A stretch of 64,000 nucleotides of DNA. Source: Candidatus Faecicola pullistercoris (GTDB lineage Bacteria; Bacillota; Clostridia; Christensenellales; CAG-917). The stretch covers positions 1-64,000 of the forward strand of contig DVNW01000003.1 of NCBI GenBank assembly GCA_018714105.1, in the 5' to 3' direction. Below are positions 1-8,232 of this stretch, in pieces. The position numbers were made by a program, and so were the translations under genes. The notes under the pieces are model-generated. The model had not been told where the DNA came from and ran no database searches. It was given only the letters and a program-made list of their open reading frames with translations. The first letter of the stretch is position 1. Every line of letters begins with the position of its first letter.

Positions 1-117
1 GGAGCTGACGGTTGGAAATCTGCTCGCCACAATTTGGAAGAAACCTTTGACGTTTTAGATAATATGTACTGTATCGCCGATTTGGAAAACGGCATAATCG
101 AAAGGTTGTTTGATTGA
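1..117 (+). CDS. C-terminal end of an unknown protein (cut by window edge)
   Basis: The frame is open from base 1 to a TGA at 115-117 and gives 38 residues, including an NLEETF stretch and an ending in RLFD. The stop lies one base before the ATG of the methyltransferase gene, so the two are probably co-transcribed and translationally coupled. The fragment is too short to assign a family. Its position suggests a partner in a restriction-modification or DNA-modification locus, but that is inference from the neighbour only. Confidence 0.6.
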   Translation, partial: GADGWKSARHNLEETFDVLDNMYCIADLENGIIERLFD

Positions 118-118
118 T

Positions 119-856
119 ATGGCGAAAAAAATTCCTTTACAACCCGAAAATTTTGAACTCGAAACTAATACCGTTTGGGCCTTTCCCGATCGCGGTAAAT
201 GGGCAACACATGATGCTAAATATCGCGGGAACTGGTCACCGTACATTCCCCGAAATGTAATTTTGCGCTATTCGCAAGAAGGCGATACCGTTTTAGATCC
301 TTTTGTCGGCGGTGGTACAACTGCCGTGGAAGCAAAACTTACAAATAGGAATTTTATCGGTTTTGATATTAATCCCGCAGCAATTGAATTAAGCCGTCGA
401 AAGTATGCTTTTCAATTTGATACTACTGATTCATCTTTAATAGAGGTAGCCGACGCTAGAAAACTACCGTTAAATGATAATTCCGTGGATTTGATTTGCA
501 CTCATCCCCCTTATGCCGATATTATTCATTACAGCGAAAATATAGAAGGCGATCTATCCCTCCTGCCCATAAAAGATTTCTTATTCGAAATGAGCAAAGT
601 GGCAGAAGAGCTCTACCGTGTATTGAAGAAAGGTAAATTTTGTGCTATACTTATGGGAGATATGCGCAAAAAAGGAATGGTACAACCTCTTGCATTTGAA
701 ACCATGCGCGTCTTTGAGCTTGCCGGATTCAAAACAAAAGAAATAATAATTAAGGAACAACACAACTGCAAAGCAACAGGTTATTGGAAAACCAACAGCA
801 TAAAATACAATTTTCTTCTTTTAGCCCACGAGTATTTGTTTGTGTTTAAGAAATAA
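119..856 (+). CDS. Site-specific DNA methyltransferase (N4/N6 amino type)
   Basis: A predicted S-adenosylmethionine-dependent DNA amino-methyltransferase of about 245 residues. Motif I, which binds AdoMet, is DPFVGGGTT at residues 60-68, followed by the acidic end of motif II in GFDINP. The catalytic motif IV is THPPY at 128-132, in place of the usual DPPY or SPPY. The order is motif I then IV with only a short spacer, so no large target-recognition domain lies between them; the N-terminal 55 residues may do that job. A TTG at 110 is in frame, but the ATG at 119 is preferred, one base after the upstream stop. No restriction enzyme is visible, so this may be an orphan enzyme or half of a split system. 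The recognition site cannot be read. Confidence 0.8.
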   Translation: MAKKIPLQPENFELETNTVWAFPDRGKWATHDAKYRGNWSPYIPRNVILRYSQEGDTVLDPFVGGGTTAVEAKLTNRNFIGFDINPAAIELSRRKYAFQFDTTDSSLIEVADARKLPLNDNSVDLICTHPPYADIIHYSENIEGDLSLLPIKDFLFEMSKVAEELYRVLKKGKFCAILMGDMRKKGMVQPLAFETMRVFELAGFKTKEIIIKEQHNCKATGYWKTNSIKYNFLLLAHEYLFVFKK

Positions 857-991
857 AACGGCTTTTACAACATACATCGACAAAGTAACACGTTCGCTTT
901 CGGTTTACTTTTTGCGCGGGGTATTTTAAAATATATTTGGCGAGGGACGGCTTCCTGCCGCTCCCGCACGGAACTTAAAAGGAGATTTATA

Positions 992-2158
992 ATGTTAGGC
1001 GATTTTATATTCTGTAACCCTACGCGCATCTATTTCGGGAAAAACTCGCTGTCGGGCCTCGATAAAGAGCTTCCCCTGTACGGTAAAACCGTAATGCTTA
1101 TATACGGCAAAGGCTCGGTCAAAAAAAGCGGGCTTTACGACAAGGTAACGGCCCTTCTTAAAGCGCACGGAAAAACCGTTGTCGAGGACGGCGGCGTTAT
1201 GCCCAACCCCACCCTTGACAAACTCTGCGAAGGCATGCGTATAGCACGCGAAGCAAAGGCGGACCTTATTCTGGCGGTCGGAGGCGGTTCGGTTTGCGAT
1301 TACGCCAAGGCCGTGTCGGTTTCGGCCTACTGCGATGAGGACCCGTGGGAAAAATACTATATCCGCTCCGAACCCGTAGACAACAAAATCATTCCCGTCG
1401 GCTGCGTGCTTACCATGGTGGGCACGGGCAGCGAGATGAACGGCGGCTCGGTTATCACCAACACCCGAACAAAACTCAAAATCGGCCGCGTTTTCGGCGA
1501 CGACGTCTTCCCGAAGTTTTCCCTGCTTAATCCCGAACTTACCTTTTCTCTTCCTAAGTATCAGATGGTTGCCGGATTTTACGATATAATGTCGCATATT
1601 CTCGAACAGTATTTCTCGGGTGAGGACGACAACACCTCGGACTATATTATGGAAGGACTGATGAAGTCGCTTATCAAAAGCTCGCTGGCGGCCGTACAAA
1701 ACCCCCTCGACTACGAAGCGCGAAGCAATATAATGTGGACGGCCACCCTCGCCCTCAATACTCTCGTGGCGCAGGGCAAATCCACCGACTGGGAAGTACA
1801 CATGCTGGGACAGGCCGTAGGCGCGCATACCGACGCCACGCACGGCATGACGCTGGCCGCCGTTTCCATGGCTTACTACAAGCACATACTGGAATACGGC
1901 CTTAATAAATTCAGACGTTTCGCAACCGAAGTATGGGGCGTCGACCCCGACGGCAAAACCGACAGGCAGATAGCCCTCGAAGGGCTTTCCGCAATGGAAA
2001 AATGGATGAAAAACATAGGCCTGGTGATGAACCTTAAAAATCTGGGCGTAACCCAGGACATGATTCCGGGCATCGTCAGCTCCACCCTTATAATGGAGGG
2101 CGGATACAAAATACTGTCCGCGGACGACGTTAAGAAAATCCTGCTTGAAAGCATGTAG
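992..2158 (+). CDS. Iron-containing alcohol dehydrogenase, butanol dehydrogenase type
   Basis: A 388-residue group III alcohol dehydrogenase, expected to reduce aldehydes with NAD(P)H in the cytoplasm, as in fermentative butanol or ethanol formation. The nucleotide-binding GGGS motif sits near residue 97 with the GTGSEM segment downstream, both typical of the BdhA/YqhD branch. Metal ligands are suggested by Asp and His in FYDIMSH and by the two His in the HTDATHG stretch. The length matches the family. An AAAAGGAG ribosome site precedes the ATG, and a strong intrinsic terminator follows, so the gene is probably monocistronic. The physiological substrate is uncertain. Confidence 0.9.
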   Translation: MLGDFIFCNPTRIYFGKNSLSGLDKELPLYGKTVMLIYGKGSVKKSGLYDKVTALLKAHGKTVVEDGGVMPNPTLDKLCEGMRIAREAKADLILAVGGGSVCDYAKAVSVSAYCDEDPWEKYYIRSEPVDNKIIPVGCVLTMVGTGSEMNGGSVITNTRTKLKIGRVFGDDVFPKFSLLNPELTFSLPKYQMVAGFYDIMSHILEQYFSGEDDNTSDYIMEGLMKSLIKSSLAAVQNPLDYEARSNIMWTATLALNTLVAQGKSTDWEVHMLGQAVGAHTDATHGMTLAAVSMAYYKHILEYGLNKFRRFATEVWGVDPDGKTDRQIALEGLSAMEKWMKNIGLVMNLKNLGVTQDMIPGIVSSTLIMEGGYKILSADDVKKILLESM

Positions 2159-2190
2159 AAACGGCCTTTGTTTCAGCTTTTGAAAGCAAA

Positions 2191-2219
2191 AATCGGAAGC
2201 GACAAGCTTCCGATTTTTT
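2191..2219 (+). terminator. Intrinsic terminator of the alcohol dehydrogenase gene
   Basis: A perfect 10-bp stem, AATCGGAAGC at 2191-2200 paired with GCTTCCGATT at 2206-2215 around a 5-base loop, is followed by a run of T. Confidence 0.9.
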
Positions 2220-2479
2220 ATTGTTTGATTTTGTATTTTTTTAAAATTTTATGCTATTTTTCGCAAAATTTTTGATTTTTTCGCCGTTATTCGACAATTT
2301 TTCACTTTTTATTCTTGACAAAATTTCGTATTTCCGATATATTTATCTTATCGTTACAGGCCGTTTTCCGCCGTTTTCGGCACTGTTGAAAATAGGATAA
2401 ACCGATTCCTTTTGTTCGCTTATCGGTTTACTTATTATAAAAACTCTGCGGTGCAGAGTTTTTATTATTTCCCCTGCTT
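2220..2479. other. AT-rich spacer with inverted repeats, no gene
   Basis: No supported gene. The stretch is T-rich with many TTTTT runs. It contains an inverted repeat, AAACCGAT at 2399-2406 with ATCGGTTT at 2422-2429, and the bidirectional terminator listed separately. Confidence 0.6.
2442..2465 (-). terminator. Terminator of ychF
   Basis: Stem AACTCTGC at 2442-2449 and GCAGAGTT at 2453-2460 with a 3-base loop. A-runs and T-runs flank both sides, so it can work in either direction; on the minus strand it follows the ychF stop. Confidence 0.85.
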
Positions 2480-3568
2480 TTACACGTTGAATCTGAACAG
2501 AACCACGTCGTCTTCCTGCATTACGTAGTCCTTGCCTTCGCTTCTTACTTTGCCCGCCGCCTTGGCCGCGTTGAAACTTCCGAGTTCGAGCAGCGTTTTG
2601 TAATCCACAATTTCCGCGCGTATGAAGCCCCTTTCGAAGTCGCTGTGTATTTTGCCCGCCGCCTGCGGCGCTTTGGTACCCTTTTCTATCGTCCAGGCGC
2701 GCGTTTCCTTTTCGCCCGCCGTAAGGTAGCTTATCAGCCCCAAAAGCCTGTAACTTGCGGTAACTATTTTGTCAAGGCCGCTTTCCTTTATGCCGAGTTC
2801 GGCAAGAAAGGCCTTTTTTTCTTCGCCGTCCAGAGAAGCAAGCTCCTCTTCCAGCCTGGCGCATACGGCTATTACCTCGCTGCCCTCGGCCGCGGCGGCT
2901 TTTCTGACCTCGTCAACGTAACCGTTGCCTCCGTCCACGTCGTCTTCCCCCACGTTGGCCACGTATATCACGGGCTTTGCCGTGAGCAGGAAATATCCCT
3001 TGACCGCTTCCTTTTTGTCGTCGGACAGGTCGTAAGTCCTTACGGGCTTGCCGCTTTCGAGGTGCGCGTATAGTTTTTCCATGAATTCGGCTTCTTCCAG
3101 ATACTTTCTGTCGCCGCCCTTTGCCGAAGTCTTTGCCTTGGCTATACGGCGCTCGAGACTTTCCATATCGGCAAAAATCAGTTCGAGATTAATGGTCTCT
3201 ATATCCCTCAGCGGATTTATGCTTCCGTCCACGTGCGTTATGTTTGCATCCTCGAAACACCTTACCACGTGCACGATGGCGTCGACTTCCCTTATGTGCG
3301 ACAGAAACTTGTTGCCCAGACCCTCGCCTTTCGACGCGCCCTTTACCAGACCGGCTATATCCACGAATTCAAGGGTAGTGGGCGTAATCTTTTTGCTGTC
3401 GTACAGAGCCGCGAGTTTGTCGAGTCGCTCGTCGGGTACGGGGACTATGCCCACGTTGGGTTCGATTGTGCAGAACGGATAGTTCGCGCTCATCGCGCCC
3501 GCGTTTGTTATTGCGTTGAACAGCGTGCTTTTTCCTACGTTGGGAAGTCCCACTACGCCCAGTTTCAT
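2480..3568 (-). CDS. ychF: Ribosome-binding ATPase YchF (Obg family)
   Basis: A 362-residue TRAFAC GTPase-family protein that prefers ATP and binds the 50S/70S ribosome; it has been linked to stress responses and translation quality. The P-loop GLPNVGKST lies at residues 7-15, and the N-terminal [14 protein letters not shown] is diagnostic for the family. A helical arm (about residues 130-200) and a C-terminal TGS domain ending in VVLFRFNV follow. Length and ends match the family exactly. An AAAGGAGC ribosome site precedes the ATG. It diverges from uppP across 85 bases. Confidence 0.97.
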   Translation of the reverse strand: MKLGVVGLPNVGKSTLFNAITNAGAMSANYPFCTIEPNVGIVPVPDERLDKLAALYDSKKITPTTLEFVDIAGLVKGASKGEGLGNKFLSHIREVDAIVHVVRCFEDANITHVDGSINPLRDIETINLELIFADMESLERRIAKAKTSAKGGDRKYLEEAEFMEKLYAHLESGKPVRTYDLSDDKKEAVKGYFLLTAKPVIYVANVGEDDVDGGNGYVDEVRKAAAAEGSEVIAVCARLEEELASLDGEEKKAFLAELGIKESGLDKIVTASYRLLGLISYLTAGEKETRAWTIEKGTKAPQAAGKIHSDFERGFIRAEIVDYKTLLELGSFNAAKAAGKVRSEGKDYVMQEDDVVLFRFNV

Positions 3569-3653
3569 ACTTGCTCCTTTCGCGAATATTCGCCACTAAA
3601 TTGAATACTATTATAAATGAATAATATGTTAAAGTCAATTTAAAAGAGGATTT

Positions 3654-4409
3654 ATGGAACTGCTTGAAAGCATTTTGTTGGGAATAGTTCAGGGGCTTAC
3701 CGAATTTCTGCCCGTATCCAGCAGCGGACACCTGGTTCTTCTGGAGAAGGCGGGGTTTGGCAAGCCCGATTTGTTTTTTAACGTCATGCTGCATACGGGC
3801 AGTCTGTTTGCCGTAATACTGTTTTACCGTAAAAACGTGCTTGCCCTTGTCAGGCACCCTTTCAGAAACGGCGGACCGTATTACGTATGGGCCATGATAC
3901 CGACAGGGATAATGGCTCTTTTGTTCGACGCACTCGCCTCCGACGCCCTCGAAGGTAAATATCTGCCCTTGGGGTTTATGATTACAGCGGCGGCTCTGGT
4001 TTTGGCCGAATGTTTCAGAAACAGCAAAATACAGACTTTATCTGTTAAAAACAGTATTTTAACGGGTGTTTTTCAAGGAATCGCCTTATTCCCCGGCGTA
4101 AGCAGAAGCGGACTTACCCTGTCTGCGCTGACGCTTTCGGGCGTGGAAAGAAAGACGGCCGCGGACTTTTGTTTTATGCTGAGCATACCCGTTATCGCTC
4201 TTTCCGCCGTGTACGAACTGATTACCGTTCCCTTTTCGGAAATTAGCGTAAATCCGCTGAATTTGGCCGTGGGAACGGCTGCCTCTTTCCTCAGCAGTCT
4301 TGTTGCCGTGCGCTTTATGACGGCTTTCGTGAAAAAGCACAGACTGTACGTTTTTTCCTTTTATCTGGTTATAGCCGCCGCTATTTCTTTTTTGACGATA
4401 CGTCCTTGA
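3654..4409 (+). CDS. uppP: Undecaprenyl-diphosphatase UppP/BacA
   Basis: A 251-residue polytopic membrane enzyme that dephosphorylates undecaprenyl pyrophosphate, recycling the lipid carrier of peptidoglycan synthesis; high dosage gives bacitracin resistance in other bacteria. The two catalytic signatures are present: the EFLPVSSSGH segment near residues 17-26 and the PGVSRSG segment near residues 144-150. About seven hydrophobic segments can be seen, and the length is close to the usual 260-275. The start has an AAGAGG ribosome site. It is followed by its own terminator and then argS. Confidence 0.96.
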   Translation: MELLESILLGIVQGLTEFLPVSSSGHLVLLEKAGFGKPDLFFNVMLHTGSLFAVILFYRKNVLALVRHPFRNGGPYYVWAMIPTGIMALLFDALASDALEGKYLPLGFMITAAALVLAECFRNSKIQTLSVKNSILTGVFQGIALFPGVSRSGLTLSALTLSGVERKTAADFCFMLSIPVIALSAVYELITVPFSEISVNPLNLAVGTAASFLSSLVAVRFMTAFVKKHRLYVFSFYLVIAAAISFLTIRP

Positions 4410-4466
4410 CCGTCCCCCTCCCGACCCCTTGCTAAGAAAAACCGTACTCCGACGTCCTCACGCACG

Positions 4467-4495
4467 GCGCGCCTAACGCAAGGCGCGCTCTTTAT
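4467..4495 (+). terminator. Terminator after uppP
   Basis: Stem GCGCGCCT at 4467-4474 and AGGCGCGC at 4481-4488, with a 6-base loop and a short TCTTTAT tail. Confidence 0.7.
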
Positions 4496-4506
4496 GTCCT
4501 CTCTGC

Positions 4507-4535
4507 TTGCTATTTTTTAAGTTGTATGATACAAT
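4507..4535 (+). promoter_or_regulatory. Promoter of argS
   Basis: TTGCTA at 4507-4512, a 17-base spacer, and TACAAT at 4530-4535, about 29 bases before the argS ATG. There is no room for a T-box here. Confidence 0.65.
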
Positions 4536-4563
4536 TTTACTTATCTTTGAAGGAGTTTTTAAC

Positions 4564-6255
4564 ATGGATTACAAATCGGCTGTCGCCGCCGCCGTCGCTT
4601 CCGTCGGTTGCGGTCTGAGTATGGAAGAACTGTCGGCGCTCATAGTCGTGCCCAAAGACTCTAAAAACGGGGATTATTCTTTGCCCTGTTTCAGGTTCGC
4701 CAAAATTTCAGGCAAATCGCCCGTCGCCGTGGCACAGGAACTGAAAGACAAAATCGCCTTGCCCGAAGGCATCGAAAAAGTCGAAAGCCTTGCGGGTTAC
4801 CTCAATTTTTACACCGATAAGAAAGTTTTCGTGAAAACCGCTCTCGAAAAGGTGCTTGAAAAAAAGCAGGATTACGGAAAGTCGGATATCGGCAAGGGTA
4901 AAACCGTGTGTATAGATTATTCCTCGGTCAACATTGCCAAACCCTTTCATATAGGGCATCTGTCTTCTACCGCTATCGGCGGCGCCCTGTACCGTATTTT
5001 CGGTTTTCTGGGCTATACCGCCGTGGGTATAAACCACCTCGGGGACTGGGGCACGCAGTTCGGTAAAATGCTGGCGGCTTACAAATTGTGGGGCGACGCG
5101 GAAAAAGTGGAAAAAGGCGGCGTTGCCGCTCTTCTCGAGCTTTACGTCAGATTTCATAAAGAAGCCGAAAACAATCCCGAACTGGACGACCTCGCGCGCT
5201 CCTGGTTCAAAAAGATAGAGGATTTCGACGAGGAAGCGACTACGCTTTTCAATAAATTCAAAGAGCTTACCCTTGCCGAAGCCTTTAAGGTTTACGACCG
5301 TCTCAGGATAAAATTCGACAGCTACGCGGGCGAAAGTTTTTACAACGACAAGCTGGACGCCGTCGTCAACGAACTTGAAGCCAAAGGCCTGCTTCGGGAA
5401 AGCGAGGGCGCAAAAGTAGTAGATCTCGAAGCCTACAACATGCCTCCCTGCATTATCGTAAAGTCGGACGGGGCCTCGCTTTATTCCACCCGCGATATCG
5501 CCGCCGCGCTATACCGCAAAAAGACTTACGATTTCGATAAATGCCTGTATGTGGTAGCTTATCAGCAGAATCTGCACTTTAAACAGTGGTTTAAGGTAAT
5601 TGAGCTTATGGGATACCCTTGGGCGAAAGATCTGGAACATATTGCTTTCGGCATGGTTTCGCTGCCTGACGGGGCAATCAAATCGCGCGCGGGCAACGTG
5701 GTATTTTTAGAGGACGTTTTAAACCGCGCCGTTGAAAAGTCGTTGCAGGTTATCACCGAAAAATCCCCCGACCTCGAAAACAAAAAGGAAATAGCCGAAC
5801 AGGTTGGCGTGGGCGCCGTCATTTTCAGCGTGCTGTACAACAACAGGATAAAAGACATTGTCTTCAATTACGACAAGGTGCTTAACTTCGACGGCGAAAC
5901 CGGACCTTACGTTCAGTATACTCACGCACGCTGTTGCAGCGTACTCGCAAAAGGGACGCTCGGCCGGGAAAAGGACTTCTCCGCCCTCGACAACGAAGAA
6001 AGCGTGGAAGTCGTCAAACTGCTGGACACCTTCCCCGACGCCGTAAGAGAGGCCGCCGACAAGCGCGAGCCCTGCGTTCTTTCCCGCCATATCGTCGAGC
6101 TTGCCAAAGCGTATAACAAGTTCTATCTCGCGCACCGCATAATCAACGCGCCCGAGGGCGCAAAAAACGTAAGGCTTATGCTTACTTCGGCCGTGCGTCA
6201 GGTAATTAAAAACGGGCTTACCCTGCTGGGCATGGGCGCGCCCGAAAAAATGTAA
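4564..6255 (+). CDS. argS: Arginyl-tRNA synthetase
   Basis: A class I aminoacyl-tRNA synthetase of 563 residues that charges tRNA-Arg. The HIGH motif appears as FHIGHL near residue 125, preceded by the YSSVNIAKP segment; the KMSKS-like loop appears as KSRAGNVV near residue 377. The C-terminal DALR-type anticodon-binding domain ends in MGAPEKM. The reading frame is open further upstream, but that region overlaps the promoter. The ATG at 4564 has an AAGGAG site 9 bases before it and begins the typical MDYKS N-terminus, so it is chosen. Confidence 0.96.
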   Translation: MDYKSAVAAAVASVGCGLSMEELSALIVVPKDSKNGDYSLPCFRFAKISGKSPVAVAQELKDKIALPEGIEKVESLAGYLNFYTDKKVFVKTALEKVLEKKQDYGKSDIGKGKTVCIDYSSVNIAKPFHIGHLSSTAIGGALYRIFGFLGYTAVGINHLGDWGTQFGKMLAAYKLWGDAEKVEKGGVAALLELYVRFHKEAENNPELDDLARSWFKKIEDFDEEATTLFNKFKELTLAEAFKVYDRLRIKFDSYAGESFYNDKLDAVVNELEAKGLLRESEGAKVVDLEAYNMPPCIIVKSDGASLYSTRDIAAALYRKKTYDFDKCLYVVAYQQNLHFKQWFKVIELMGYPWAKDLEHIAFGMVSLPDGAIKSRAGNVVFLEDVLNRAVEKSLQVITEKSPDLENKKEIAEQVGVGAVIFSVLYNNRIKDIVFNYDKVLNFDGETGPYVQYTHARCCSVLAKGTLGREKDFSALDNEESVEVVKLLDTFPDAVREAADKREPCVLSRHIVELAKAYNKFYLAHRIINAPEGAKNVRLMLTSAVRQVIKNGLTLLGMGAPEKM

Positions 6256-6263
6256 CTGCTCAG

Positions 6264-6288
6264 CGCCGCCGTCGGGCGGCGTTGTTTT
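6264..6288 (+). terminator. First terminator after argS
   Basis: A GC-rich stem (CGCCGCC paired with GGCGGCG) starting 8 bases after the argS stop and followed by TTGTTTT. Confidence 0.7.
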
Positions 6289-6317
6289 AAAAAAGCGCCG
6301 CAAGCGGCGCTTTTTTT
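6289..6317. terminator. Bidirectional terminator between argS and the glucosidase gene
   Basis: Stem GCGCCGC at 6295-6301 and GCGGCGC at 6304-6310, flanked by six A on the left and seven T on the right. It can end both converging transcripts and touches the stop of the minus-strand gene. Confidence 0.85.
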
Positions 6318-8010
6318 ATTTGTTGTCGAATATGTACGTCCTGACTTCGTGAGGCCTGAGCACGTATCCGTTCCGCGCGAAAGGCGCGTCGGGATAACTG
6401 CTTATCAGCAGTCTTCCCTCTTCGAGGTTAAATCCCTTGGGCGCGACGAAGGTTACATTTTTATTGCTGAAATTGGCCGTTACCAAAAGCCTAGTGCCCT
6501 CGTAGTTGCGCTCGTACACGTAAATCCTGTTGCTGTTTTTGCGGTGTTCTTTGTAGTCGCCGTAAATTATCACGGGATTTTCCTTTCTGAGCCGCAGCAG
6601 TTTGCGGTAATAGTTGAGCAGACTGTCGGGATCCTTTTCGGCGGCTTCCACGTTTACCTCGGTATAATTGGGGTTTATGAAGAACCACGGCTTTTCTCCG
6701 TCGGTGAAGCCTGCGTTCTTTCCCGCCGTCCATTGCACGGGCGTGCGGGCGTTGTCCCTCGACGAGTACATAGCCCGTTTCATGGTGAATTTATGGCCGA
6801 AACCGAGCTTGCGGAACAGACGGTAAGTAGTGATAGTGGACACGTCCACGTAGTCTTCGAGCTTTGGTATGCGGATATTGGTCATGCCTATTTCCTGGCC
6901 CTGATATATGAAGGGCGTTCCGCTTAAAAACAGATACGTATTTGCAATTACCTTACCGCTTCGCACCCTGTCGGATTCGTCCCCGTAACGGCTGATTACG
7001 CGCGGCTGGTCGTGGTTTTCCATGTAAAGCGCGTTCCAGGCGTCGCCGTAAAGGGCCTTCTGCCAACGTCCGAGCGCTCTTTTGAGTTTTTTGAGCCTGA
7101 ACCCGGTATATACCCAGCTGTACATAAAGCAGTCGGCTTCCATGTGCTGAAAATTGAACATCATGTTAAGTTCCTGCCCGGGGCCTTCGACGATATATTT
7201 GCGGGCCACGTCCGTAGTCATCATGGGGGCTTCGCCTACCGTCATGCAATCGTAATTGCCCCAGCCTTCTTCCTTGAACTGTTTTAAGAATTCGTGTATC
7301 CTGGGGCCGTTTACGTAATAACTCATACCTCGTGCGGCAGGCATCAGAGGACTGCCGTCGGGAAGCCCCTCGGTTTTGGATATAAATGTGATTACGTCCT
7401 CCCTGAACCCGTCCACGCCGAGATCCAGCCAGAATTTCATGATGTCCACGACTTCCTGCCTTACTTTGGGATTGTCCATATTAAGGTCGGGCTGCTCCTT
7501 GGCGAACAGATGCAGGTAGTATTCTCCCCGTTCGGGGACGTACTCCCACGCGGGCCCGGGGAAAGTCGCGGTCCAGTTGTTAGGCGGCTTTTTCCCGTCC
7601 TTGCCTTTTCCCTTGCGCCAGATGTAATAATCCTTATACGGATTGTCGTCGCCGCCTTTTTTGGATTCGAGAAACCACTTGTGCCGATCCGACGTGTGAT
7701 TTACAACAAGGTCCATTATTACCCTCAGCCCGCGTTTCTTGCATTCGGCAAGCAGCTCCTTGAATTCGTCAAGCGTGCCGTACTCAGGCGCTATGTCGCG
7801 ATAGTCGGAAATGTCGTAGCCGAAATCGGCTTGCGGCGATTTATATAATGGCGAAAACCATATAGCGTCCACGCCCAGACTTTTTATGTAGTCCAGTTTT
7901 TCCCTGACGCCCTTGATGTCCCCTATCCCGTCGCCGTTTCCGTCCTTGAAACTGCGGGGCCATATCTGATATACGGCCATTTCCTTGTACCAATGTTTTT
8001 TGATTTCCAT
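6316..8010 (-). CDS. GH13 alpha-glucosidase, oligo-1,6-glucosidase type
   Basis: A 564-residue glycoside hydrolase family 13 enzyme, predicted to be cytoplasmic (no signal peptide) and to cleave glucose from isomalto-oligosaccharides or related alpha-glucosides. The four GH13 regions are visible: DLVVNH, the nucleophile Asp in DGFREDVI, the acid/base Glu in TVGEAP, and the transition-state Asp in MENHDQPR. The Val after the nucleophile (EDV) is the residue associated with alpha-1,6 specificity in this subfamily; alpha-1,4 maltases usually carry Thr. The ATG at 8010 has a GGAGGAAAAT ribosome site; an in-frame start at 8076 lacks one. Trehalose-6-phosphate hydrolase is the main alternative. Confidence 0.9.
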   Translation of the reverse strand: MEIKKHWYKEMAVYQIWPRSFKDGNGDGIGDIKGVREKLDYIKSLGVDAIWFSPLYKSPQADFGYDISDYRDIAPEYGTLDEFKELLAECKKRGLRVIMDLVVNHTSDRHKWFLESKKGGDDNPYKDYYIWRKGKGKDGKKPPNNWTATFPGPAWEYVPERGEYYLHLFAKEQPDLNMDNPKVRQEVVDIMKFWLDLGVDGFREDVITFISKTEGLPDGSPLMPAARGMSYYVNGPRIHEFLKQFKEEGWGNYDCMTVGEAPMMTTDVARKYIVEGPGQELNMMFNFQHMEADCFMYSWVYTGFRLKKLKRALGRWQKALYGDAWNALYMENHDQPRVISRYGDESDRVRSGKVIANTYLFLSGTPFIYQGQEIGMTNIRIPKLEDYVDVSTITTYRLFRKLGFGHKFTMKRAMYSSRDNARTPVQWTAGKNAGFTDGEKPWFFINPNYTEVNVEAAEKDPDSLLNYYRKLLRLRKENPVIIYGDYKEHRKNSNRIYVYERNYEGTRLLVTANFSNKNVTFVAPKGFNLEEGRLLISSYPDAPFARNGYVLRPHEVRTYIFDNK

Positions 8011-8157
8011 ATTTTCCTCCACGGAGCGTGAGCCGCTACTGTTTAATAATATATTAATGTAAATAAAGTATAACATATATAAATTATTATTTCAATACGC
8101 AAATTCGGACAGTCGGTATCCGCCCTCCTGTTTTTTTAGGATAATGTCTGATTTTCG

Positions 8158-8186
8158 TTGACAAAAAGTGTATGTTAGTATATTAT
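8158..8186 (+). promoter_or_regulatory. Promoter of the condensation-type acyltransferase gene
   Basis: TTGACA at 8158-8163, a 17-base spacer, and TATTAT at 8181-8186, about 47 bases before the ATG. Confidence 0.85.
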
Positions 8187-8232
8187 GTATATAAACAGGT
8201 TATATACTCGAAGGTCAGAGGAGGTAATTTAT

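Noticed and set aside
995-1885. A 296-codon minus-strand frame
   Set aside because: It is antisense to the alcohol dehydrogenase gene and has no recognisable motif.
4410-4563. A T-box leader for argS
   Set aside because: The gap holds a terminator and a promoter close to the ATG; no stem I landmarks or T-box core are present.
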